Origin: Amanita rubescens
Taxonomy: Eukaryota > Basidiomycota > Agaricomycetes > Agaricales > Amanitaceae
Reading direction: 5' to 3'
NCBI GenBank assembly: GCA_015039365.1
Contig: WION01000083.1
Coordinates: 1-64,000, forward strand
DNA length: 64,000 bases
Shown here in pieces: positions 34,838 to 46,512 of the stretch. Each line of letters opens with the position of its first letter. The stretch's first letter is position 1. The notes below the pieces were generated by a model that was not told the DNA's origin, searched no databases, and worked only from the letters and a program-made list of their open reading frames with translations. The position numbers were made by a program, and so were the translations under genes.

Positions 34838-37800
34838 CTACTGGCAAAAGTGAGGACAATGAACTTTACCTAAGGAATCTGAGTTGCATCCACGCAAAGC
34901 ACATGCTTTCGAGTAAATATCCTGACAATGACTGTTGAAGGCGTCATACATTGACGCTTGCCTATAAGCGTAAGAACGATAACCGCCGGCCACTACTTTC
35001 TTTGCTAATGCTTTCCAGGCCTTCGCCATTTCGGAAAAGGAACGTTGTGCACGTTCAAATTCACATTCTAAGATTTCTTTCTCCTCCCGAGCTCGATCAC
35101 GAGCCGCGCGGTCCCTGAACCATTTCACGCGATCCACTGTTCTCACATCAGCAACGCATTATGGCAATGATCGTTATTCTGCTTACTTTCAATAGCCCAT
35201 GTCGAATTCTCGCATGACGATGTATTCCCTCCCCGTCCTGTATACCAAAACCAAGGGTCTTCTCTTCTGTTATCGCCCAGCTTGGCTGGTTTGTTTGTGT
35301 TCTTCATATATAGTTCAGTATCTAGTAGAGGCCGGAATATGACATCATCTTCAGGGATGCCAAGGTTAACGAGGGCCACTCGTGCGCGGCGGTATGTGGC
35401 TGTGGCAATATCCACATCCTCACGACGGTTTTTCAAAACATTCTGGGCACGAGTGTTCTGATCCTGTCCACGTACTTCCCTTATCTTAAAACCATAGTGA
35501 GCATTCCAGATGCGTAATGCCAACCGAAGGTTGACTAGAGCGTCATAGGCCTGGCCCTTTCGCAGCTTGAGTTCGGCATTAACGAGCGCTTGTAAATTGA
35601 ACGCTTGGCGTATATGTGCATTGAGTGATGAAGGGAGTACAAGAGGTTCTCTCTCAGGCGGTAGAGAATCAATTGTTGTATGGTCGAGATGAGGGAACTG
35701 GGCATAAAAACCGGACTTCCATTCCACTATCTTCTTCTCCAACCTTGCGCGCGCAATAGCGAGAGACTCCGCGTCTTCATTGAGTGAAGCGATCTTTCGA
35801 ATTCGATATCTAGAAATTATATCAGAACAACCAGACAACAGAAGAACAACTCAGAGACATACTGTTCACCCTCAAGTTCGATAGCAATATTAATTAATTG
35901 TGCATTCCCCAACACGGTCTTATCTGACGTCTGGTTCGAGAGGCTAGAAATACGCTCGGCTTCCACTAGTGATTGATACGCTTGGAGTCGAGTTGGGGGA
36001 GCTGGTTGGTGTGAAAGATTAGGTATACAATATAAAATATATAATATGGCTTACCGTCTTTGAACTGAGCTTCGTATACGCTACAAACTTTTCCATTCAC
36101 CAATTTTGGGACATCGTCCATGCTCTCCCATTGCGCGATCAGCTTCAGTGGGTGATTTGAAGTGAGTGTTGAAAACGCCGCATCTCTTGTAACTAGTGTT
36201 TCCAGGCACTTCTTATATGACCTAAATAAGGAAGTTGACGCATCTTCGACCAGTTCCAAAAACCAAAGAAGTCGTCGAGGCTATCATGGCGGTGCCCTTC
36301 GTTCTGTTCCTTTGTGCTTCCTGCTGTCTGGTTCTGCTCCGCCCAACTACCTTCGATGTTCTCCCCCCAAGTTTTGCCTGAAAATTTTAAGTAGTTAAAT
36401 GCGTAAAGCTGTTGACATGATTCTACGTGGTTCTTGATGTGCATCTTTGGGATTGCACCCCTTACGCGTTCTAGAAGTTTTGCTTGATCGGGAAACGAGG
36501 AGTCGAAGCGTTTTTGAAGATGTCTATGATATTGGCACCAAATGTCGTAGCTGATCATAATCCATGTTTGGTCTATTGCCTCCACAAGGGTCCGGGCCAG
36601 GGCATAATCTGTATTGGCAAAACTAGACATAGTGAGACAAGTATGACTGCGATTTATAAAAGAAACTCACGCTTCGCCCTTTGTTAGATCGACCACGCTT
36701 TGAGGCATGTAAAAGCCATGCCTTGCACATTGCACGCCAACGACACCGCTAACAACGGCATTCTTGAATTTCACAATGTTTTGCATACGGGCGGCTCGCA
36801 AATGTGCACAAGTGCCCAGCTACAAGAGTATATGTTTAGAAGACCAAGAGAAATAAACCCGTAACGCACGTCATCCTTGGGTCTCACATGCGCCAGGTAT
36901 TTGTTGAAGTCAGCCGAATCAGCAAAGTACGCGTTGCCTTTGTTGACCGCCACATCATCCGGATCGTCCCGCTTCTTTTTCCTTTGAAGCCTGAAATTAC
37001 CGTCGACGGACAAGAAGAGCGTGTATTTATGCCTATAGGGCATGTTATCCAGTGAAAACAGCGTAGAGAAAGTGGACCCATGTCTCGTCCTCAGATGCAT
37101 TTTGTATGACGACAGGTTCTATGTTAAAACCGGGTTCTGGACAAGCGGGGCAACGTACGGCGAGCGAATTGGAACGGCGGTGGCTGATAATACCATCAAT
37201 GCCGTGTGCTTGTCCACTTCGGCGAAGAGTTGCAAGGTGACGCCATATACGCTCCACACGAAGGAACTGGCGATAGCAATCCTAATTATTGATCGTCATC
37301 AAGTAAAAAGGAAGAAAGAAAGAAAGGACTGACCGGGACTTTGCCTGGAAAGGCATTGTTTGTCATGTTCGCTAGTGCATTTATAAAGTCATAGGCTGGG
37401 ATTTTGGATGACAGGCTGAGGTTGTGAAACTCCTTTAGAACTTGGAACGTAAATGTTGTCTCGGGCCTTTCAACTGTCGCGGGGAAAAGAGATGCCTTCG
37501 CCAATTGCTCATACTCTGCAGGAGCATTGACACAATGGCAATACTCGATACGAACTTGATGTATACCGTTGGTATGTACGACTGTGGTTGCTCTGCCTTT
37601 GGATTCTGGCAGACGATTGGGACAGAAAGCGCCACCATGTCCTACGCCAATGACTTGCCCGAGCTCAGTTAAGGTGGCTCGATCAAAATAACAGCCATTC
37701 CACTTCTGTATGCGATGAAATGGGTTGGTGGCATGCGAGTCCTTAATGCAGGAACTGCATAAAACGGGAGGGAACAGGCAGTCCATGCAACGATAAAGGC

Positions 37801-38199
37801 GGACTGCATTGTGGCATTGACAAATCTGTCCAACGTTATCGTCCACCTCCTTGGATAGGATAGCAGCTTGCAGGGTATCGAAATGGTTCGAAAATACTTC
37901 CATCATGACCGACGCGCCCTGATTTTCACATTAGCAAATGGCTTACTTTGTACAAGGATACAAACCTGGCTGCAAGTCTTGACGGGTTCTTCAGCTGCTA
38001 CGACTGTAGCACCTTGCGGTTTTGTCACTGGCGAAGGCTCGGGTTGTGCATGGAGCGGCTGATGAGGAATTGGGGAATAAGACTCGGTCATCATCCCGGT
38101 CGAGGCGCTGAACACAGCGGAGACATCCAGCTTCGGTTTATGGCATGCATTTTCATCAACAACAACACCAAGTGGCAGGCGAGACTTTTTGCGGGCCAT
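34838..38199 (-). CDS. KDZ transposase with CxC2 cysteine cluster
   Basis: Start MARKKSRLPLGVVVDENACH at 38199. After an intron (…TCSQ|GASVMMEVF) comes the CxC2-type cluster CQCHNAVRLYRCMDC, LCSSCIKDSHATNPFHRI and WNGCYFDRATLTELG. A second cysteine pair lies near 37,150 (CPACPEPGFNIEP). The KDZ catalytic core follows: TLFLSVDGNFRLQRKKKRDD (first Asp), GVVGVQCARHGFYMPQSVVD, MISYDIWCQYHRHLQKRF (second Asp) and PKMHIKNHVESCQQLYAFNY, then GENIEGSWAEQN (Glu). The C-terminus (35,838-34,838) is helical and charged. All expected motifs are intact across about eight short introns, so the gene may encode an active transposase. Confidence 0.85.
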
Positions 38200-38496
38200 G
38201 ATTATAGGAAATGAGCCGATCAACACCTTTCAAATATTTAGAAGGACAGCTTACCTCTTGCTTAACGAGAAGAGCGAAGGAGCCACAAAGGCGAAATATC
38301 ATCGATAACGAGGCAAAGCGGTGCTAATAGGATGCATTAGCTATGCGAGACAAAGGAAAATCCGAACAACATACCATGGTGCAAGAAATTCCACGTGGTC
38401 TAATCGTCTGGGACCAAAGGAAGGAGAGTCGATACCAGTATATTCGGGCGAATGTCTCGCGGGTGGTAGTAGGAATGAGGTGACACCGAGTCCAGG

Positions 38497-38985
38497 TGAT
38501 TGTAAGAATGTAGGCGACGCAGAGTCCGACCCACGCGAGCGACATCAAGTCCAGCTCGAGACATCAAAGAGAAATAGTGATGATGAGTCTGGTACCGCGG
38601 CCAATCAATTGAGTCGCACGTAAAAAAGGAAACCGTGAAACAACATACCATGAGAAATCGACCTTCCGGGTCCTGATATTGGCAAAGGACTTGGGGTGAT
38701 TGTAAGAATGTAGGCGACACTGAGTCCGACCCACGCGAGCGACATCAAGTCCAGCTCGAGACGTCAATTTCAAAGAGAAAGTGATGACGAGTCTGGTATC
38801 GCGGCCAATCAGTTGATTCGCACGTAAAAAAGGAAATCGTGAAACAACATACCATGCAAAAAGAAATCAACCTTCCGGGTCCTGATTAGCATTGTTGGCG
38901 AAGGACTTGGGGTGATTGTAAGAATGTAGGCGACGCGGAGTCCGGCCCACACGAGCGACATCAAGTCCAGCTCGAGATTGAAAGA
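38497..38985. repeat. About 200-215 bp tandem repeat, 2.4 copies, between divergent KDZ-element genes
   Basis: Copies begin gattgtaagaatgtaggcga at about 38,497, 38,699 and 38,914. Each includes cgagcgacatcaagtccagc, tcgcacgtaaaaaaggaaa and gaccttccgggtcctgat. Identity is about 90% by eye. It sits between the transposase start (38,199) and the first plus-strand cargo gene (39,402), that is in the shared promoter region. Confidence 0.75.
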
Positions 38986-39401
38986 GAAAAACTCAATGAT
39001 GTCGGGTCTAATCCAACCTTCCGGGTCCGAAGTGACGTTTCAGAGTGCCGTGCTTATTAATTAATATTATATAATAATAATGTTTGGGTTAGTTGTGCTG
39101 CGCGCGTTGTCAGTGACATGTCTCATCCTCCTCTCCTCTCTCATCCTCCTCTGCTCTACTCTCTTCTTTATTTCTGCTCATTCTACAGTGCCACGGTTAG
39201 AGCTGGACGTTCACATCGCTCCGAGGGTTGGACTTGGTGTCACCTTCTCACGGACTTCCAATCAGACCACGATCAAGATCCCTGCTCCGGAATAGTGGAA
39301 CTGTTCTCTTTGTCTCGTCGGATCACCATTCCCGAAACTACCACAAAATAGGTATGTTATCCATATTCGGGGCTCTGTTCTTTTACTAACGTGGAGTAGA
39401 C

Positions 39402-41485
39402 ATGGCACCTGTCGATCTATCTGCTCTTGAAAAAAAACTGCTTCGTAACCGCATTGTTGACGGTAGGTGGTATAATCACTGTTTGCATCATTCTTGCTAA
39501 GAAGGCTACAGCCCCGTTAGGACCTTTCGATGGCCGTGTTGCCGCTCTGTACCCCAATAACCCTGAACTGTACATCTCATCACCGAATTATGATGCAATA
39601 TTCTTGCCCCCGGGTCCAGCGTGCAATGTCTACGCACGGTATGATGGTCATTATGGCCACGATGACCACACGCAGTGGCCCCAACCGTTCTCGTCAAAAT
39701 ATCCGCATCTCTGTTGCATTCCGAGAAGCGGTGATGGCCAGGAACACTCCGTAATTTGGCAGAACCCAGTTCGAGATGATTTTATACGTTTTAATCGTGA
39801 CGGGATGGTTATCGAGTTAGGGAAGTGGTTGGAACATTGGTTGCAGCAGATGGGAACAAGTTGTAGATGGTTATTCGATGAAGTCACTCGTCGCCGCTCC
39901 ACAAATCAGTTACTTGATACGCACCCTTTGCTCCCGCCGTTATTGATCCATTTAGAGCGTGCAATAAATCGCTTGCGTGCCGTAGCGATGAGTTACCGGG
40001 AAGCAGTGATGAGTCTTCGACTTACGCAACGATTATGGCTCGAGTTGCACGCTTTAATGGACTACGTTCACACATATCTTCCCTTTATGGAGGGCCGCGT
40101 CCCTCGTGCTGCGCAAGTCGCACCAGTCATAGGATGCTTCGTTCGCCAGGCACATGTTGCGGAACAGCTTTTCGCCGCAGGTATCCTGTATTGGCTCGTA
40201 CGTGAAGTGCAAACGTTCGATCGTGAAAACATCCTGATGCTGGATGCCGTAATTCCACCCGAACACCTTGTTCAGCTTGACGAATTTTCTCCTCATACAC
40301 ATTGCATCTACCAGGGCGATTCAAACGATAATCGATACCGGGCTATCTATAATCATTCCCTTAGGTACTTATGCTGGGCCAATCCTTTCTCTGCGGCACA
40401 GCCAAGGGGTATAACGCCTTTTGAGTCCTCTCGATCATCGCTTTCTGGTCTATCAAGGCAGGTGACTGGCCGCTCACATACAAAATCAGCGCAACCGTGT
40501 AAGTCCGTTGTCCCGGTCAGATGTTAGTTGATCATCTGATAAATTAATAGACTCAAAGCGACCTGGTGGGCAATCGTCAGGGCGGAACAAGTTTGAGGTC
40601 GTCTCCAGCCCCTACATGCCGCTGTGCCTAGATGCATGGCGAAAGGCATTGCTTTTAGCGGGTCAAAATTCAGCAACATGGCCCTTGGAAAAAAAGAAAT
40701 CTCCAAATGACGGTAGATATGCGTTCCCCGAGCCGGGACTGTTTTGCTACAGTGACAATCTTGTGCGCCAAAATCGGTATCTTACAGTATGGGATCACCT
40801 GCGTCTTGCGATTATCAATCGTATGAGTTCAGATATGGGTCAAATAGACCTCTTTTCTAGTCAACAATGGCATACTCTACTCGGCGCCCATCCATCATCT
40901 GAAAAAACAAGGACGGAGGCCTTGCGCATCTCCCTGAATGATCTATTATCAAGCGACGCTGCTGAAGCGGGAGTTGATTTGTCTCGTATTCACGAGGCTT
41001 CGGTCAAGCAATACTCTGTCTCAGAAGCACAAACAGTCCTTTGGGAACTCTCCGAACTTGGATTTCGCTATGAATTAGTCATGTTAGATCGTCGAGCAAT
41101 TGAGCCCCGCGTAATTGAGGATCAAAGATACAAAGATTCCTTGCTGTCTCCTCTCAAACGTGAAACTCATATTCTTCGTTGCTTCCCTTTCGGTCCGTCA
41201 GAACCACGCCATCTCGCATACGTCCCCATTAATCACGCATCTCGTGGTCTGGCATCTCCCGCCGTTCGGGATCGTTTACCTTACCTCACTGCATTGCGTT
41301 ATCTCATGGGAGAATGGGATGGATATGAGAAAAGTGAACTTGGCCGCCTTCAGACTCCCACTCAAAATTCACGCGATAGGGATTTATATTACTACGAGGA
41401 ATCAATCGCTCAATTTTATGTGCAAATGTTCTTCCGATTTTTTGGCCGCGCAGCCATAATCCCGATGTACCTAACTCATACTTGA
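39402..41485 (+). CDS. KDZ-element cargo gene 1, unknown protein of about 650 residues
   Basis: Start MAPVDLSALEKKLLRNRIVD at 39402. A 53-60 bp intron joins it to APLGPFDGRVAALYPNNPEL, and a second intron (40,500-40,550) joins the two long exons (SAQPYSKRPGGQ). Conserved-looking stretches include LHALMDYVHTYLPFMEGRV, QAHVAEQLFAAGILYWLVRE, MLDAVIPPEHLVQLDEF and YMPLCLDAWRKALLLAGQN. These read like the large unknown proteins often found next to KDZ transposases in mushrooms (recollection, not tested). No catalytic motif recognised. It ends IPMYLTHT at 41485. Confidence 0.65.
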
Positions 41486-41848
41486 TTTCTCATCACTATG
41501 TATCTTTTGAAGACCCGAGAAGACGACTTGTTACAGTACGAATACCCTCGCCAGGCACTTTGGTCGGGCCGCAACCGCACGCTTAGCTTTTTTAATGTCT
41601 TACGTACATATCTTGATATCATTGTGTTTGGATTGCATTGATCGTGGAATGGTAGTCATGAGATCTCTGGTTCGAGTGAAGCCGGCCTTTCATTCATCAT
41701 CCATTGTCGCTTTGTTCAAACACCTTCCAGCAGGCATTCGCAAATTCTACTCAGTAGCATGAAGCTGCTGCGCCATGTCTCAACGTATAAAAAGATGAGG
41801 TTTCGCCGCTACTTGCATCATTAACAGGAGTCACTGAATCTGCCTCTC

Positions 41849-43016
41849 ATGCGCATACCCGCCTCTCGAGCTATCCGCGCTTCACGCCAAGCCCCCTATT
41901 CCACCGCCAACGCTCTTCCGATGGCTGGACAACACCCAGCATTGTCGGGGCCCCTCGTAAACGATATTGCCAACAACAGGCAAATCGATTCGAGAGAGGG
42001 CGTTAAAGCTGCATTGTCACAGGAGGCCGAAAGAGTTGCTGGAACAATGGTGCGCCGGGAGGATTGCTATAGAAATCGTCACAAGCTTTGCAAGCCGTTT
42101 GTCTGTCTGGGACTGACGACCCCGGCTAATTTTGGACGATGGACTCAAGTGGTAAGTTTATCATCCACACGAAGCGCATTCAAAGGCTGATAATGATTTC
42201 GACAACAGTGCATGACTTGTCACAACGAGAGAACTCGTTTTCTTACCGATAGATTACCGTCCCACCTATGCTTCAATGAGAACGTACAAACACTTCAGAA
42301 CCGTTGGAAAGAGCTCAAGCCCAAAAGTCCCCCATCTATTGCGGTCCATCCTGCGAATACTGGATCCGGTGTCTCCGCTCCCGCATTCCCGTCATCTTCT
42401 TCCCCATCCTATCCACCTTTGTCATCGCCTCCAGTTATGACGACTGCTCCTACAACTCCATTGCCTCTCCCATCTTCTCCGATCATGTCGCCACTTTCTT
42501 CTCCGTATTTGGCCGCCATCCTCGCCTCTTCGCCTTTGTTATCCCTTCCGTCACCGGCGGCCATTCTCTCGTCTTCACCTTTGTTGACCCTTCCATCACC
42601 TTCAACATCTCCTCCTACATCTTATTCTGTTTTATCTCCTGTTATAACTCCAGCTGGGGAACTTCTGGACAACGAAAAGCCTGTTTTCATCATATTCTGG
42701 AATCAGGTAAGTCCTAACCTGCGAAACGAGGTACAATCACTCAATCAACTTTACTTAGGACGGCGTACAACCGATCATCACAACTGCTTTCCCTCGCATG
42801 AACGGCATACTTCAACTCGAAGACTTCAAGATGCAATTTGGAGCGTTTAACGTAGAGCAGATGAATTCATTGGAAGTTGATTGCGGAGGGATTTGGGACA
42901 GCCTGTCGTGGGGCACGGGTATTATTGTTCATCACCCGCGTGAGATCTTTTGCTTCCGATACGAAGGGGTCCAGAATACTCCTTTCTTGAATGAGTGTCG
43001 TCAATTTCTTCAGTAG
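41849..43016 (+). CDS. KDZ-element cargo gene 2, cysteine-cluster protein with Ser/Pro-rich linker
   Basis: Start MRIPASRAIRASRQAPYST. An intron at about 42,152-42,208 brings together CYRNRHKLCKPFVCLGLTT and CMTCHNERTRFLT, forming a cysteine/histidine cluster that may bind zinc. Then comes a long low-complexity stretch (repeats of LSSPYLAAILASSPLLSLPS type). A last intron (about 42,707-42,760) leads into a C-terminal region: DGVQPIITTAFPRMNGILQL and DSLSWGTGIIVHHPREIFCF. The stop is at 43016. Unknown function. The general plan (N-terminal Cys cluster, low-complexity middle) resembles the gene at 11,322 beside the other KDZ transposase, though sequence similarity was not demonstrated. Confidence 0.6.
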
Positions 43017-43290
43017 TAGAGGGGTCCTACGTAACAATTAGAGGCGCGGGATCGTATTTCTTTGTCTTTCAGAAGTTAATCTAGATGGGATCTGTCAATA
43101 TCACTGTGCGCACTTTCTTGTCGGTCTGATCAATCGGGTCCTGATATCCCCGCTTTTAGCCTAACTTGCATCGGCCCGCGTCATTGACCTTCGACATAAC
43201 AGGCATCGCTTAAGCAGTGAAAGGCCATTGTCCATCGCCATCTATATATTGACATGCAATGCACGACAATGCCACTGTATCTCTCAATCA

Positions 43291-45044
43291 ATGCCAACCC
43301 CCTTCTCTTCGCTGTCCTCACCGGCTTCCGATGCACTGGCTTCAGCGTCTCCGTCTGAAATTCCCCCGCGTCGCTTCAGTAAAGAAGAAGGAGATTTCTT
43401 GAAAGGCCTCCTGCCTGCCTTCAATGAATATCTAAACAAACTCGATGAGAAAGGTACTGGATCACATGGCGTAAAAGGCGTAAAGGGAAAGCAATTAGAT
43501 TGGATCAAAACTTATGCCTTGAATCCGTTTATCGAAAAGTTTAACGCGAATGACGAGAATTCTTCGATGTTATTATTGGTAAGAACATGAAATCACAGAT
43601 GTTAGCCTAGGACTTACATACGTATGATTTTAGCGAATAAAGAAATGGTTTTGGAACCATGGGCGTCATGCTCGGAAACCAGAGGTGAAAATTATTCATG
43701 TCCCTAGTACGCCAACTAGACGCCGCACCACCGCCCGTGAACGCTTTGGGAACGCTTTCAACGACAAAATCAATGAAAAGGTAAAAGTCAAACGTGAGAA
43801 GATCAACGCAACAACGCAGATGAACCTCCCATTCTACCATGAAATTCTCAACGACATGTACGATAATGCCAACGAGGACACACGGGCAATGTTTGAGGAA
43901 GAAGCGAAGACATTTAACTCAAAGATTGGTGATCCTCCTGCACAATCGGAAATATATGTGTAAGTGCTTAAAGTTAAACTGATTTTGCGCTCCGTCAGTC
44001 TCAAAATAGTCATTGATAGATCACAGAAAAATATTACAACAAACATCGCGATAGCGCTCAAAAGACTCTGCGGCTGGGACTGGGGTGGACACGGTGACAC
44101 CGTTTTCTTTGTCCTTGGGGCATATCGGGACCAGGACTCAGAGATAAACACTTTCAAGTAAGTGTTCACGAGCGCTTTCTTGACATTTAATTGAAGTATG
44201 CACAGCTCTACTATATCGTCGGAAGACCACGTCGAAAGCTTCAAGACGCATATACCCGATATAGAAGCAAGTTTATGGGATCATTTTACAAGCTTTGCGG
44301 CAACAGCGTTGCCCAGTAGGCGTTTATTTTTACTTTTTCAGGCTTATCACGCTGACATGATACACATTAGTCAAGGCCAACGGCACTGGGACAACTGGCG
44401 GGCCGTCCACAAGCGATGATCCTGCAGAGTCCGATATTCAAATTGATGAAGACATAACGAATATCCCAACCCCTCTGGTGCCGGACAACCTAGACGACGT
44501 GGCTACAGTCGCGCGCTCCACATTAGAATTAGTCAACGATGACATATCCGGAACGTCTAACACCGATGATGCAAAATCCTCAAGTCTCTCAGTATTGGCA
44601 AACGACAGGAGCGAGCCTGACCCAAAGATCTCCATCTCATCCTCTACGCCAGTCGATCCTCCCCAGCAACTTAATTTGACTAATGAACAATTGGCGGTTG
44701 CCATCGCTTTGGCCCTCTCTGCCATGAAGCCCTCCTCCAGCGATGGTCCAGCAATTATCCAGGAACAGCCACCGAATCACGAGCGTGGTGTAAAAAAGAC
44801 AGTCGTTAAAGAAGCTCCACCTGAACAATTACCTCCAGTATCGAACCCTGTCAAACGTAAGCGTCAAGAACGTATTCCACTTAATGTCGAGCCCCCGAGC
44901 AAAAAGTCAAAGACTCTGCCGGATCCTGGGAAGCGCGTGTCGGCGAGGTAAGTAACCTCCATTACTATAACCTCCTTCGTCTGGTGATACCATAATCAGA
45001 TTGCACTCCGATGGATACAGCAACAAGCACGTGAACGTCCGATA
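43291..45044 (+). CDS. KDZ-element cargo gene 3, unknown nuclear-type protein
   Basis: Start MPTPFSSLSSPASDALAS. RRFSKEEGDFLKGLLPAFNE is followed, after an intron at about 43,577-43,633, by RIKKWFWNHGRHARKPEVKI. This may be a small DNA-binding-like helical domain. Further exons give FGNAFNDKINEKVKVKREKI, YHEILNDMYDNANEDTRAMF and KRLCGWDWGGHGDTVFFVLG, then an acidic serine-rich tail with basic clusters (PVKRKRQERIP, PPSKKSKTLPD) typical of nuclear localisation signals. A final short exon after 45,000 probably carries the stop. About six introns; exon borders approximate. Possibly a transposition accessory factor; function unknown. Confidence 0.55.
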
Positions 45045-45099
45045 ACTTTGTGAGTTTAACGTCTATCGCATCACTGCCTTCAGCTAATTAACATCTTCA

Positions 45100-45364
45100 G
45101 ACTTCTCTCGTTTAGCAGCCTAAATAGTCTATTTGATACATTGTCTTGGACTATCAGTTTAATACTGGAGTACGAACTAAAATACTTTTGAAGTCCATCC
45201 TAGACATCTACTATGACAGTCGTCCGAGTCTTAGACTAAATAATAGGTCTTAGCCTACTATCGCCAATGGTTTCGTCATCTAATCCTATCGAAAAATATG
45301 GTTCTAGACTAAGACTTTGGTTCCATCATTTGTTGGGTAGTCTGAAGACTACCAAATGATATCA
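45100..45364. repeat. Right subterminal repeat region of the KDZ element
   Basis: Contains tgtcttggactat, gtcttagacta, ggtcttagcctacta, tctagactaagac and tagtctgaagacta. These mirror the motif family at the left end. Confidence 0.6.
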
Positions 45365-45480
45365 CCGCTCAGTGACTTACTTGGTGGGTGCAGTTCTTCT
45401 CCAAGCGCTAGCCGCTGTGCACATTCAATTTTCCTATAGTAGTAACCTCGTCTCTTCGCATTTCGAACGCTTGCTACATC

Positions 45481-45935
45481 ATGGGAGAGAGCCAGTGGTT
45501 CCGACCAACCGTCAGGAACAGGCTAGGGCGAGCCATCGTCTTGGCGAATTTTTACATCGAATACGGAAAATTCTATGATATCCGTGAGTGTCTGCATCGC
45601 TTCTGCATCACTCGTTCTATTGAAGAATATCTCCCTTAGATCACCCATACAACGAAACCATGAGCGCCCAAGGGACTAAGATCGAAGGCAAGGGTGAGCA
45701 CGAATGAGGTCACTGTGGTCGAGAAAACTCTCCCAGTGGCACTGAAGGATCCTTCGAAGTGCATCTCGAAGGAAGCGGCGAAATGATTGCAAAAATCTAT
45801 TGGGACTGCCCCTACATTGGTGATAATAAACTTGAGAAACGTTACGTGATGGGGGGTTATGACGTCTCCTTTAATGGCTTTAACATCCCCTCTGGTCCCT
45901 TAGGAGGTGGAACAATCAACGTCCGAGAGGATTAA
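45481..45935 (+). pseudogene. Aegerolysin family pseudogene (copy A), nonsense mutation
   Basis: Aegerolysins are small secreted-type beta-sandwich proteins of fungi that bind sphingolipid/sterol membranes; some pair with MACPF partners to form pores. The sequence aligns over its length with the open copy at 60,311. A TGG codon (Trp) there is TGA here (45705-45707), early in exon 2. The downstream part also carries substitutions and a small indel. The single intron is conserved. The KDZ transposon separates this coding region from its TATA box by 10.9 kb. Silencing or relaxed constraint after insertion probably preceded the decay. Confidence 0.75.
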
Positions 45936-46447
45936 TAGTGGTATGTATGATATTATCAAATGTCACTCTTGCTGATTTAGTTGTCAAGGAAATGATTATA
46001 CATGCTGGAAACTATCGGAGTGTCTGTATTTCTGACTAGACGATCACACTGTTGTACTTGTGTTCAGTTCCTTTATATGTTTACTGTTTGGTATTCGTCT
46101 ACGTTCCCTCGTGTGCTTATTGAGCCTCTGCGTGATCAATTGAGGCACCACAGTCTAAGGAATTCGCTGCGGCAAATAAGAAAGCCGGGACATTTACCTT
46201 TGGCCAGCTAGTACTGTTTCTATGGAGAGCAAGAGAGACGACGAAGTGAAACGAGAAATGATATTTCATGGTGGGCAAACCCGCTAAGCGCGCTCAAATA
46301 GTTTTGGACGGGGAAGGTGTTCGTACTTCGAGCCTTGCTTGCAACGAAGGCGTTAAGGTATGGCTACAATCAATGGAAGGTCCCGCGACAAATTAGATCC
46401 TTTTCATCACTTTTATGTTCTGTACAGCAATGTGCCAGTGGGAGACT

Positions 46448-46512
46448 TCCCGAAGAGTCTTTCGGCACGGGATCCGACCATATATGAGAGAAGTCTGAGC
46501 CGTCGTAGTCTG
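46448..46512 (+). pseudogene. Phosphoglucomutase gene fragment
   Basis: gaagagtctttcggcacgggatccgaccatata matches 30,325-30,362 of PGM with one change before the copies diverge. The flanking bases up to gccgtcgtag also match 30,380-30,392. It covers only the sugar-binding-loop region and is non-functional. It shows that the duplicated unit began with PGM. Confidence 0.65.

Larger units (their letters stand above)
34500..45364. mobile_element. CxC2-type KDZ DNA transposon, about 10.87 kb, with direct target repeats
   Basis: The boundaries come from the paralogous empty site. Copy B reads from the TATA region straight into the aegerolysin 5' leader (60,185-60,230), whereas copy A is interrupted. 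CCGCTCAGTG occurs on both sides (34490-34499 and 45365-45374), of which 8-10 bp is the target duplication. No perfect terminal inverted repeat is visible. The element encodes one minus-strand KDZ transposase and three plus-strand genes, with a 200 bp tandem repeat between the divergent sets. Confidence 0.75.

Noticed and set aside
39080..39295. Short frame with a hydrophobic N-terminus (CLILLSSLILLCSTLFFISA)
   Set aside because: Lies in the promoter region of cargo gene 1. The hydrophobic run comes from a tcctcctctc low-complexity tract and there is no support for a gene.
34500..45364. Perfect terminal inverted repeats for the KDZ element
   Set aside because: The outermost bases of the two ends (caccattttc and tgatatca side) do not pair beyond a few positions. 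Only subterminal motif arrays are shared.
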